From: Symbiodinium kawagutii
Lineage: Eukaryota; Sar; Dinophyceae; Suessiales; Symbiodiniaceae
Direction of reading: 5' to 3'
Assembly: GCA_009767595.1 (NCBI GenBank)
Contig: VSDK01001317.1
Coordinates: 255,792 to 319,791 of the forward strand
DNA: 64,000 nt
In this document: positions 1-10,406 of the stretch, one piece after another
How the letters are laid out: every line of letters begins with the position of its first letter
Numbering within the stretch: the stretch's first letter is position 1
Translations under genes and position numbers: made by a program
The notes under the pieces: generated by a model
What the model saw: only the letters and a program-made list of their open reading frames with translations
Told to the model about the DNA's origin: nothing
The model's database searches: none

Positions 1-844
1 GCAGTTGCTTTGCCGCGTCACCTTGAATCCACTTGCTGCATACACGGGCCCAGCAATTGCCGTTTGGCAAACGCCGTTCCGATTTTATTTCAATAGATTA
101 TATGCAGAATCTATAGAATCTCAACCTTGAAACTCATTCAAGAGCTCAGGAAGGAAAAATGGAGTTCGTGTTCGTGCTACATCCACACGTGCAGGCGCAC
201 ACACACACACACGCAAATACGCATATTATACGCACAAGGTGTTTCTACAGAAGATCCTGATGTGCCTGAAGAAAATATGCGAAATTCAACTTGTTGCAAC
301 CAAGTGGGAAGTGTGCATGTAGCATCTGCTTCAAATCAATCATGATTTGTCACGACTAGTGGCAAAACCGCAGAAATGTAAACCCAAATACCTGGCAATC
401 CTGCGAGAAAACATGCTCCTCGGATGGCGAAGCCAAGCTTCGCACAGCATTTAAAATTTACGCTGCTGACAGCCGGCTCCCACCCTTCTAGCATGGCACT
501 TGGGAATCCTTAAAATGATCCCAAAGAGACGGACCGTTTCAAAAAAGCAATTGATCCCTCAGGACTCCGGCCATGAGAGAAAGCTCAAACGGGAGGCCTT
601 GGCAGCATCCACAATGCTCCAGGTGGTCAGCATGAAAGTTGATGGAATCAATTGGAATCATGCTTACATGAGTAAACCATGGTTAATCAAAGGAAAATTC
701 GTAGGCAAACTTCAGTGTTACGAACATTGAAACAAGGACAAGAACACTATTCCGACTATTCCGTTCTCTGCACAGGAAAGCAAGGTTTTGGCCCACAGCT
801 TTCTTCAAAAACGATACCGGCAATATGGAAAAGGATTAGAACCA
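1..844. other. No confident gene; weak coding signal
   Basis: A short (CA)n run lies near 196-212. On the minus strand, about 530-680, one frame reads without stops through a protein-like stretch (residues including TTWSIVDAAKASRL), but no splice sites could be fixed. Nothing else is supported here. Confidence 0.2.
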
Positions 845-1111
845 TCAGTCAGTACTATTCTGAGTGGCCCAATCCTCAGCAGTTGTGGCTGTGGAAACTT
901 GTTTCGCATTTATCAGCAATTGACCATTCACCAACCAAAACTGACCATTCATGGACATCATTGACGAAGCATTACTAGTATGAATCATCACTAATGTAAA
1001 TTCAAAGTCATTTTCATCTAATTCTTCGCCCAGACGCCGTGGTTTGCCCGGAGGGCAAACCACAGCTGTTCCTATCAATTGAACATTGCTCGAAGAATCT
1101 GTGAGAAACAC
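845..1111 (-). CDS. Possible exon, unknown product
   Basis: This is an open minus-strand frame of about 88 codons. Its first half has protein-like composition (GTAVVCPPGKPRRLGEELDE). The DNA coding PPGKP is also a perfect 11-bp hairpin (1039-1063). No family is recognised and no splice junction is certain, so the frame may be fortuitous. Confidence 0.2.
   Translation of the reverse strand: MFLTDSSSNVQLIGTAVVCPPGKPRRLGEELDENDFEFTLVMIHTSNASSMMSMNGQFWLVNGQLLINAKQVSTATTAEDWATQNSTD
1039..1063. repeat. Perfect short hairpin
   Basis: An 11-bp stem (gtggtttgccc and its complement) closes a 3-nt loop. It lies 65 bp from the telomere-like array. Function is unknown. Confidence 0.6.
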
Positions 1112-1127
1112 TGGCTATACGCAGTGA

Positions 1128-1200
1128 TTTAGGGTTTAGGGTTTTAGGGTTTTAGGGTTTAGGGTTTAGGGTTTTGCGTTTTAGGGTTTAGGGTTTAGGG
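1128..1200 (+). repeat. Interstitial telomere-type repeat
   Basis: About ten TTTAGGG or TTTTAGGG units run in tandem, with one degenerate unit (TTTTGCG). TTTAGGG is the plant and dinoflagellate telomere unit. The array has unique-looking sequence on both sides, so it is internal and not a chromosome end. Confidence 0.8.
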
Positions 1201-2315
1201 CTTTTTGATTCTCAGAGTTTCAAAACAACGGGCCTGCGCAGGGTTTTGAACAGTTGACAAAACTAACTTCTGGGCAGGTCTTGTGCATCCGGGCAAACCA
1301 TGGAGTCTTGCCGTAATTCTTTACTAATATGAATACTATGAACCCTTGAATCATTACTAATGTAAATCAATTTAATCTATAAATCACTACCAATCAAGAA
1401 TTACCTTGCTAATTAATGAATACTATACTAGTAATCTAAATATACTAATGTCATTGCATTACCAATCAGTTTAATATATAAATGATTAAATGATTATTAA
1501 TGAATCACAAGCCTTGAATCATTACATGGGTGTTTCTCTGAATAGGGGGAGCCCCCAATCATCCATTACATTGGCAATTTAGAATAATAAACCCACCATT
1601 TTTTGGGTTTGTCATTTATAACATCTATAATAATGACCATGAATCATTTATGATAATTAGTCATTTTCTAACAAAAGCCAATCATTTACACTATACAGTA
1701 AACCACCACATCTTCATCATTCCAACCTTCATCTTCCGTTGCCAAGTGTCGGCATCAAACCCATTTGGAGCTCCGCTTGGAGCTGAAAATTCTCATCACC
1801 CTCCGCCTGGTTCCGAATCACAGGAAGGAATGGCAGGGCGCCATGGAATTCATCAAAAACCCAACCATTCAGAAGTATTCATTAGTACCAAAAAAAAATC
1901 ATCAAAAAAATTGATTATCTTCAGATTAGATAATAACTTGAGAATAAGCATCACCATTGATCACTATGTCTGGTTCAAGGCCCTCAAAGCCCTCAGCAAC
2001 TTCCAAGCAACCATGATCAATGGCCAAGAATATGTGCAAAAACTAGTAGTAACCAACAGAAACCTTTGGAAGGGTGTACCAACAGCCGGACCAACAGCAA
2101 CCAGCCAATTGTACCGAATTGTTAAGAATCGTTGGTTGCAGTTGGTTCAGAGGCCCTGTCCGCAACTCCACAGCCCAACCTCCGTGCCGTCTTCGTTCGT
2201 GTGCCTCGGTGGTCCAACCCCTGTGATATGACGTCGAGAGGCACAGCACCTCTTCTGGGTGCAACGTAGCACCAAAAGCTCCGAAGAAAAAAGCAAATCC
2301 TTGCGAATATTGGGC
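1201..2315. other. AT-rich non-coding stretch
   Basis: This holds many short repeats of the AATCATTAATGAAT kind and a worn family-1 element relic at about 1529-1597. A weak minus-strand open frame (2043-2333) has no supporting splice sites. No gene is called. Confidence 0.4.
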
Positions 2316-2438
2316 ATATTGGCTATGTGTCAATACTAAGTGACCAATAATAGTAGGGGATAATGACCAACAATAAGACGGGAAACAATGGGTAATGATA
2401 GGGGAACCAGGGGAAAGGGTTTTGACCCATAGCCATAT
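2316..2438. mobile_element. Family-2 inverted-repeat element
   Basis: The ends are atattggctatgtgtcaata (2316-2335) and the complement of aatatggctatgggtcaaaa (to about 2438). The interior shares the CCCCTGGTTCCC block with the copies at 28301, 35009 and 55425. It is non-coding and MITE-sized, and its mobility is inferred from the repeated ends. Confidence 0.65.
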
Positions 2439-2447
2439 TTCCCTATC

Positions 2448-3590
2448 TTGCGCATCAACTACTGCGGCTTGGCACCCAGATTTTCAGGATGGCTGCCCTT
2501 ACTAGGCCGGAAAAAAGGCCTTTGCTTCCAAACTACAATCCAGGTTGCTGGCGGCAAAGTGCAAATCGTTAGCAAGGATGGGACTTGCAAATTGCAAAGG
2601 ATAAGTGCAAGGAGCACGATTCCACGCAGTTCGAGGGGGGGGCTGTTGAAAGCAAAAACTACTACAAAGGTGGAAGAACGCACGTGGCTCATTCTAGTTT
2701 GGAGCACTACACGGAATATTGGTTTCAAAGTGCCAAAAATTCAAAAAACTACTTCTCAGAAAGAAACCCTAAAAAAGATTAAAAAAGGGTTTGCATTTGT
2801 GGGTAGTGGAGGATGCTTGTGGCCGCCTCACAATGGTGGGGCGGGTTGTGCAACCAAACACGATTGAACTTCCAATTCCTCCCCTTCCAACATCATCCCG
2901 CCAATTTTCAGCTGCAACATGCTAACAAATAAACATAAAACCAATATACTTGTAAAATCTTGTAAACTAATTAATAAACATCATTATCACCAAGTATACT
3001 CAATTTGTTCGATTTGTCATTAGCTTTGACGTCTGAGTCAACAGGAAACAAAGGGGTGCACCTTTCTGGTCACAGCTTTTGTCCCGTGTTTGTGGGCCAG
3101 TCTCTGAGCGCAACTGGCTGCGTTGCTCAGTGGGCGTTGCGACGCGTCCGCATCTTTGAATCACTTCGGGACTTCGCTTCCACTGCTGTTGTATGATTAC
3201 ATTATTTACATTAGAGAAGCGAAAGTAGACAGTCTTTTGGACGCAGCTGAGCAATGTGGGTTGCCGAAACAAGACTTATGGGTTGCAACCAAACACCTGG
3301 CGATGCATTCGCCGCGGTTGGTTTCTTAGGGTGTGTGTGGGCCTGCGAGCCTCCTCTGTGTATGCATGACTCTCCTGCAAACAATCTGCCTCATTTGGGA
3401 AGTCGGAGAAATCATTGTCTGACACCTGCCGAAATAGAACGTAATTCCAAATGGTCCAAATACAAGTTGGGCCACGATTGGTTGCCAAGCGCCTTATTGT
3501 CCTTCAAAAATTCTAAAATTGCGAACCTATGCAAACCTTCTTTCAGTGATCAATTCGTTGATGATTCTGTGAAGCAATCCAATTTCGAGG
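2448..3590. other. Weak coding signals only
   Basis: A minus-strand frame at about 3050-3170 looks protein-like (PEVIQRCGRVATPTEQRSQL) but has no anchored junctions. The rest is AT-rich and unassigned. Confidence 0.25.
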
Positions 3591-3713
3591 TCAACATAAC
3601 TGTTCGAAGTCAGGCCGAAATTTCTGAGGAACGAACGCTGATTTTGCCATGTCCCACATGTTTTGCCAATATTTTTCTCCTTTCGATGTCTCTTCCACCG
3701 GCATGTCCTTGAC
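3591..3713 (-). CDS. 3'-terminal exon of an unknown gene
   Basis: A clear acceptor (cttgtgcag) at 3714-3715 is followed by exactly 40 codons and a TGA. The peptide begins VKDMPVEETSKGEKYWQNMW and ends RPDFEQLC. It is charged and Trp-rich, which random reading would rarely give. Candidate upstream exons of the same gene lie on the same strand at 4240-5890. No family is recognised. Confidence 0.5.
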   Translation of the reverse strand, partial: VKDMPVEETSKGEKYWQNMWDMAKSAFVPQKFRPDFEQLC

Positions 3714-4239
3714 CTGCACAAGTCATGCGACCAGAGTGCTTGATTGAATTTGGTCAAAACATGTCAAAACAAGAGCAGGACATTTCACAATCATGTAAAA
3801 TCATGTAAACTTCTGATAGTGTCACGACTTTTTTGTCACGGCCTTACCAGAATACAGTCTGATACATCTGATACATGCCTGCCCATCAATGGTACCACCC
3901 CGAGACTTGCTGACGTCGTCTACCTACAGCCGCGGCACGCGAAGCCACACATATCAATCAAAGCCCTGAAGTTTTCTCTTTCTCTCATCTCCAGAGGTAA
4001 AACATGATGAACCCTTAAAACGGAAACATATGGAAACATATTGAAATATGGTTCGAATATGTTCGAATCATATGAAATGTAGTATTATAAAAATATTTAC
4101 ACTGTTCAATAACATATTACGTACAACTTAAACAAACATATATATATATATACATAATATAACAATATATGATATACATAACTATAAGTACAACATAGTA
4201 CAACTATATAATCTATAATTAACTCAATACATGGACATT

Positions 4240-5890
4240 GACGTGGTCGATATGGTCTGAGCATCGCACATCCACGGTCGAGTCTTGGGCTTCGCCTTCA
4301 GCGAGCAAGGCCTGGCGACTGCCGATGGGCGGCGGGGGGACAGTTCGGGTGAGAGGAATGCCGCATGCGAAACCATCAGTTTCACTACTGGTATCATTCA
4401 CCAGCATTTTCATCAAGTTTCATCCATTTTCATCCAAATTTCATCCAATTTCACTATCATTGACTATGACATACTATGACATACTATGACATACTATGAC
4501 TATCATTCCTTCCCCAAGCTTCGCGGAACACTCCCGAAGCTTCTCTCGAAGCTTCGGTCACAGCGTCGGCCTGGAGCTCCTGCGTCCGCCGGCGTTGGTC
4601 GAGCTTCTTCCGAGTCGCAGAAGACATGCCTCGCGGCTGCGATCGAATGCTGGGGGTCGCATGGGCCGTCATGGGAGCTGTTAGTGGTCAGTTGCTGGAG
4701 CTCATCTGCGAATTTTTCTGAGTCCGGAACTGTTAGTGGCACTAACCGAGACCTCAAAAATCCAATCCATTGAGCGTGCAGAGCGTGTGTAAATGTTCTG
4801 TGGTTTCGACCTGTTTCAAGCTGTTTCAAGCTGTTTCAACCAGCACAGGCTGTCAGTGGTGTTGGGCTTCCCAGCTTCGGAAGGATGATCATCAGCAGCA
4901 AATTCGTCACGAAGAAGTAACTTCACAACGTGCTTCTGCCGTGCAATCTTTTCATCTTCAGCCTCGGCACAGCACCAGGCACGGCAACGGTCAGCCTGGT
5001 GTAAATTCCACACATGCAAAAGGCACTTGATCAACCTAACTTAGTGTGGTTTAAAATCAGACGAGTAATCTAGCTGGTTTGATTTCCTGCGAGAGGCACT
5101 TAAATGAACCTCCGGTGTCATAGTGTTGAGGCACTGGACAAGAGAAAGGGTATCAGAGCTGGCTGACAAATCATGATTTCTTGTCTTGCATCCCAAACAT
5201 TTTCTGAGATTTTGCTTGTGGTTGTTTGGTGTTGCCATGGGGAAAGGTCCGTCTGAAAGGGTGACCTGGAAGGAGAAAGGACATACTATGACATACTCAT
5301 GCGCAATTATCGCATGAAAATTTTGTGAAGATAGAAACACACCAATGTGCCCCTCCAGTTGTAGTCAAATATTCTTGGTTAGAAGCACATGACGGGTTTC
5401 TCAAAATGTTCTTCCTTGCGCACACAGAATGAGCCCCTCGATGCAGGCAAGGCTGTACAACACTGATTCTGGCACTAAATTTGCCTATGATCCAGCAGGG
5501 CTGAGGACCGGGGCATGTGATTCGAGTGTTTTCATGCTGATGGATGGCACTTTGCAAAATGTCTTCGTCCATGAAAAGCAAATTATTTGTTGAGAGGATT
5601 TGAGAGGTATGAAAAATGAGTGGAGCAAACCCAACACCAGCAATATACCATGTACTGTCAAAACGCTGCCTGCGCGCGGTCAAAGTATTAATTTCTCCAC
5701 AGAACGAGGCTGACACTGGCCCTGGACGTGCGCTGTTGAGACGACATGTTTGTCCCAAAGTCAAATAAAATCAGAAACACAGTTTGATATTGGGGAGAAA
5801 AAACACTATACATATTAAGAACTCTGTCTGAAAGTAATTCAGAAAGCACCATTCTGAAGCGATGAGCTATAGAATCAATCAAGTGTATCA
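4240..5890 (-). CDS. Minus-strand exons of an unknown gene
   Basis: Several open segments look like exons of one gene that could end at 3591. One starts at 5265 after an acceptor ccttccag and reads VTLSDGPFPMATPNNHKQNL, then a KCLGCKTRNHD stretch. Another starts at 4995 after acaccag and reads ADRCRAWCCAEAEDEKIARQ, then KHVVKLLLRDEFAADD. Long open frames at 5297-5764 and 5688-5891 overlap in different frames, so only one can be right there. At 4484-4740 two frames are both plausible; one is helix-rich (RKKLDQRRRTQELQADAV). The product and exact exon chain are unknown. Confidence 0.35.
4462..4502. repeat. 10-bp tandem repeat (gacatactat)n
   Basis: About four copies of gacatactat lie head to tail. 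A further partial pair occurs at 5280-5296, which suggests a dispersed short repeat. Confidence 0.7.
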
Positions 5891-5938
5891 ACTGTCAACA
5901 CAGGGTCCAATCAAATTCAAGCAGTTTGTCCAACTAAA

Positions 5939-5990
5939 GGATCTAAGATGATCTAAGATGATCTAAGATGTTCTAAGATGATCTAAGATC
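5939..5990. repeat. 10-bp tandem repeat (gatctaagat)n
   Basis: Five near-identical copies are present, one with a single change. The array sits directly beyond the stop codon of the next gene, probably in its 3' flank. Confidence 0.75.
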
Positions 5991-6216
5991 AGTGTGGAAG
6001 ATTTGGCGTCACTGTTCCATCGGCAGCCCGGTGCTGGAGCCCATGGAACCGTCTAGGCCAGCTGCTGGGTTGGCTGGCTTGGAGCTGCTCAAGGTACTCC
6101 TTGGCGCTGCGGTCTTGCAAGGTCTTGGAAGTCCCTGGTGAAAAGAAATGATATCATGCAACCAGTCACCTAAACAAATGATGATGGTGATGATGATGAT
6201 GATCATGATCATGATC

Positions 6217-6269
<53 letters not shown>

Positions 6270-6603
6270 CATGATCATGATCATGATGAAGCCAGTGCTG
6301 ATCATAACTGTGTTGTACAATCCATCACTGACACCTGCATCGTGCTCTCCAATCATTGAAAATCATGTGTGCTCATCCGCCAAGAGAATGTTGTGGCAGC
6401 AGGGGTGACTAGCGCTATCACATGATCAGTAGATCTTCCCTCCCTGGCCTTGGCATGTCCGTGAAAGCTTTGGTCATTGGAAGTTCGTCAGCTTCCGACT
6501 GGTTGTCCTGTCGAGTGTCCAGTGAGAATCTTATAAACCAAGGACCAAAGCACTCCAAAGCAGAAATATGACAGGGATTGCCATGGTGTATACAGTTATG
6601 CAT
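5989..6603 (-). CDS. 3' part of an unknown gene
   Basis: The last exon runs from about 6134 (acceptor tcaccag) to a TGA at 5989 and includes LQDRSAKEYLEQLQASQPSS. An upstream exon starts at 6529 (acceptor tttataag) and reads FSLDTRQDNQSEADELPMTK. The intron between them carries the GAT microsatellite. Composition is hydrophilic and no domain is recognised. The 5' end was not found. Confidence 0.4.
6178..6288. repeat. (GAT)n microsatellite with palindromic flanks
   Basis: A run of about 17 GAT units is bordered on both sides by atgatcatgatcatgatcatg, so the whole block is an inverted repeat as well as a tandem repeat. It lies in a predicted intron. Confidence 0.85.
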
Positions 6604-8100
6604 CTCCGCTCAACGTGGAAAGTGTCCGAAGTTTCCAGTCGGACAATTATGAACACATAATGCATCATACATCATCATACTATAGCACTCTGCCGCAATT
6701 TGCCAGGAATTTGGTCGCTGAACACAATCGGAGAGGCTGCGTAGACCGTAGGTGTTTCTTGCAGCTTCGTGTCCGAAGCCCGATTCCAGGCCAGGGAGGT
6801 GGAGAATGGACGGAAAACAAGTTGTACAAACTCGTTTTGTAGCCTTTCTCGCCCTCCTTCTCTTCCTGCTCTCCCTCTTTCTATTCTATTCCATTCATTC
6901 TCCTCTTTCTATTCTCTTTCTATTCTCTTTCTATTCTATTCTCTTCTATTCTGTTCTATTCTATTTTCTTCATTCTATTTTTTATTCTTTTCTTGATCAA
7001 CCAAAAGCCTACTTCACAAGTTGGCAAGTCACTTGTCGCTCTCGTTGACTTGTAGCTGTGGTGGCCTCTTCCACAATTGCTTCGGTTTCAGGTTCAAGCT
7101 CACCTGTGCAGGTTGATGCAGGTCGCATTCAAAGGAATTTTTGCGCCTGTCCTATGCTTCACCTGACCATCCTGACCTGGATTTAGACTCATTTAGACAC
7201 TATTTAAACATATTCAAACTACTTTATACCCACCGTTCCAATGCATTCTGCGCCAATTCTCACTCAATCCCTTCAATTCATGCCTTTTCTTCGCAGCAAG
7301 TTCGCTAAAGTTTTAGAATCCAGATCGTAAACGTCACTTGCAGACCTCGATGTCAAGAACAACAATGTCGGCACTCATCGAAACTAGTTGACCAGAGACG
7401 GGGAAATGGACTGCTTCGGTAAGTTAATAACCATCTCCCCTACCTTAGACTCAAACAGCAACTCACTGAGTCAAATAATTATATACTTAAGATAGGGAAT
7501 ATACATCACCTCCTGCAACTTTCTGACTGCGGGATGAAGTTTCTTCCTTAGGCCGTGACGCTCTCCTGCGCACAGGACAAGGTGGCCTCAAACCTAGCAC
7601 TCAGCACTGTCAGGCTACCTCTTCACTGTCAGGTTGCCATGTCAAAATCCTGACACCCCTTGAATCCAGCCTGAATGAACAACCTACCCGGAACAGCATG
7701 TCTGTGGTCTAGAAGGGAATACTGATTGTCATTTGTTGCAAGGAATTACTTCCCACTCAAACAGGAAACACATCGCAAAACTACAGGCGATCGCACAGTG
7801 CATCAAAGAAGCGCTGTGCTGGGGCCGTCGGAGTCATAGAACCTTGCACGTTAAATAGCAATAGTCAGCTGACATCCGCAAAATCACCCTTTCATATCCA
7901 GATCTCTAAAAAACCACTGCTTGTCATTTTTCGGAGTGAGTGTGTGAATAGACTTTATGTTTACTTCAAAAGGAAACGATCGTTTGAGATGGTCTTGTGA
8001 TGCCTTGTGTTAACGTACGTTTGATGGATTTTTGATTGTGTAAATGCCTGCGTGTGCCTGCGTGAAAACCCTCCCCAACTCCACGCCTTTCTTTCTGAAA
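6604..8100. other. No confident gene
   Basis: This contains a degenerate (TTCTA)n tract at 6850-6993. One possible minus-strand exon after tgtgcgcag near 7577 (ERHGLRKKLHPAVRKLQE, or another frame) cannot be fixed. Confidence 0.3.
6850..6993. repeat. (TTCTA)n pyrimidine-rich microsatellite
   Basis: Degenerate ttcta and ttctctttcta units make a 140-bp strand-asymmetric pyrimidine tract. Confidence 0.75.
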
Positions 8101-8103
8101 CCA

Positions 8104-8172
8104 TTGGAATGCGACGCAGCGCCTCCGGCTGGAAGGGCTCAACATCCGGATGTCGATGGGATGTTCTGCATA
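8104..8172 (-). CDS. Possible short exon
   Basis: An acceptor (taatatgcag) and a donor (ATG|GTTTCAGA) bracket about 66 nt that read TSHRHPDVEPFQPEALRRIP. The length, splice sites and composition fit a small exon. The product is unknown. Confidence 0.3.
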
Positions 8173-8376
8173 TTACTTCCAAAGGGCGGTGACATCAGAA
8201 GTATCGTCAACTATTTTGGGCACCAAAGGAACCAAACAAATGATAAGGATCTGTTTTCGGCCAGGAATCCAGGGCACTTTCAAACTTCATCTAACTTCAA
8301 AGCTTGACTATGCTTGACTTTCACCGGCCAGCGGAGGAAATGTTCATCCACGTTCATCTCACGTATATAGTTGTAT

Positions 8377-8481
8377 GGTGGTTTCTCAAAATAGGGGGTA
8401 CCCTAATGTACCCTAATCCTTTATCAACCATTCTAGCAATAAACCATCCATGTTGGAGATTCCTGATTTTGAGAAACCACC
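8377..8481. mobile_element. Family-1 inverted-repeat element
   Basis: The ends are ggtggtttctcaaaataggg and gattttgagaaaccacc, near-perfect complements, with the internal gggtaccc block typical of the family. Read on the minus strand, the right end gives AG|AAACCACC, and the sequence beyond is open for about 34 codons (KPPYNYIREMNVDEHFLRW), so the end could act as a 3' splice site. Confidence 0.8.
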
Positions 8482-9498
8482 ACAATCATCAGCAACCATC
8501 ATCAACCACCATTGACATTGGGGTTGAATTTGAACCAAAGAACCTGTGCAACCGTTTTGTAAGCCCAAAATGTTGTGCACAGCCTGCATCTCTACAAAAA
8601 GCTTTGCATTAGCCCAAAAATTGTCTACAAAATGCTAAACCAGCAAACACACGCTCTACAAAATGATGTTCACATTAAATTGATCCTTACATGAACGCCT
8701 TCTTGGAATCATGTTGAATCCAAAATCATTATGTAGACGCTTCATCCTGTTGAACCAGAATGGTAGCCAGAGAACGGTTGGTGAGGGACACAGATCCTCC
8801 CATTCTGTAGAGGAAAATTCAACCCTGATCCATAAACATCCATAAACCACCTATCATCAACCACCTATCATCAACCATCATCACCTAACATCATGTTACG
8901 GATCCACACAATTCGGGATCAACTTCGCTCAGCTCTGCGCCTACACTGGCGGTGGTTCCTGAGCTGTCTTTGCTGCCTGCGCGTGGCGAAACACACCAAT
9001 CCAAGCGAAACAAATGGAAACGATTCCTTCATATTCTGATGATGTTAATTGACTATCTCATGAATTATGATTGATCATCATCAATCATCCAGGTATTGGA
9101 TTCCCCAAGTCCTACAAGAACAACAGGTTGGGGATGAAGTTCTTCGCTTGGAATGAAATTGTTGCTCAATATATAATCAATATTACGTATTGAATCATAT
9201 TGATACATATTGAATGTGTTGCTGTAATATATAGAAATTACAGGTGGATCGAATTTACAATCAAACAACTGTCGCAACATGATATTTCATCGCATGACTC
9301 GCGTGGAACATTTGGTGGTATAAAATCACGGTCGAAGCATGACGGGCCCACAGTTGCAACGGCAACAGCGCGTATGTTCCAACTTCGGGGTTCCCACCAA
9401 GGATTTTGGCAATTCCACAACACCAAAGATCTCTACCTACTAATTCCGAGGAAACAACCACTTCAAGCGGTGCGACATGTTAGTATGGCCTGGTATGC
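8482..9498. other. Weak coding signals only
   Basis: Minus-strand frames at about 8730-8810 and 9065-9180 (SEELHPQPVVLVGLGESNTW) are protein-like but unanchored. No gene is called. Confidence 0.25.
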
Positions 9499-10406
9499 TC
9501 ATTTATGGGGCCAAAATTGACGATTGCAAAGAGGAAAGCCACAAATGCATGGGCACTGCCCCCTTCCTAGAAAGCAACCACATTGCACAATTTTCTCATT
9601 GACATTGCCACAAATATTCCTGTCTTTGTTCATACGGACGGCGGGTTGCAGCCTGCGGAGAAGCGTTTGGACACTGTAGCTCCATCCATAGGAGGCAGTT
9701 TGCGTGACAGCCGCTGCCCTGAGGCTCACAAGAACTATCGGTAAAATTCGTTGACGCTGTGGATGAATCAAGCGGAGAACTGGGAACACCACCATGTGTG
9801 GATAACTCCAAGCTTATTAATGATATCACGGGCCCATACTGCCAACCAATCTGCCTTCGAGGGAGGCGCAAAGCGGCAGAACGTGTTTAGCTGGAAGCTT
9901 GAAAAACGTTTGTTTATGAAGGGTTTCTCATGGTTTGTCCATAAATAGCGGTACCTAGCGACCGGACCATCCAAGTTGATATAGCCATTATGCTATTTTA
10001 TATGCCATGACTCCATGACTAAATAATAGGGCAACTAGACGCAACTACCATTTCTAGGTGGTACGCCATTCTTCAATCCCGTGCATTTCCTGGTCTTTGG
10101 ACATTGACATTGCCACTGAAAGCAAAACGACCGCAGTCCGATGCCTGGTAGCACACCTGCTGGAGTTTTTGTGGCGCAATGTTGTTCCAGCAATGCCACC
10201 ACCAGCGCATCTGCAGGACCTCCGACTTGGTGCCCTCTGTTGACAACATTGCAACATGAAACGTAAAGATGACTGAGCATGCTTGAGGACGCTTGAAGAT
10301 GGTGCGAAGATGTGCGAAGAAACTCATGGCACAAAACTTCGCATCTGCTTGTTGCAAACCTTGCAATCAAAATTTGAGCGCCGCGGCCTGCTGTGCTCGC
10401 GCTCAC
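9499..10406 (-). CDS. Minus-strand exons of an unknown gene
   Basis: At 9560-9765, after an acceptor tcatccacag, a frame reads RQRILPIVLVSLRAAAVTQT and on through LLRRLQPAVRMNKDR. At 10035-10406 two overlapping frames are both protein-like (GGPADALVVALLEQHCATKT in one, a Trp-rich run in the other). The true frame cannot be decided without a homologue. Both segments share the strand of the neighbouring genes. Confidence 0.3.

Noticed and set aside
6009-6408. Poly-Met and poly-Ile frames across the GAT repeat
   Set aside because: These are pure microsatellite translation.
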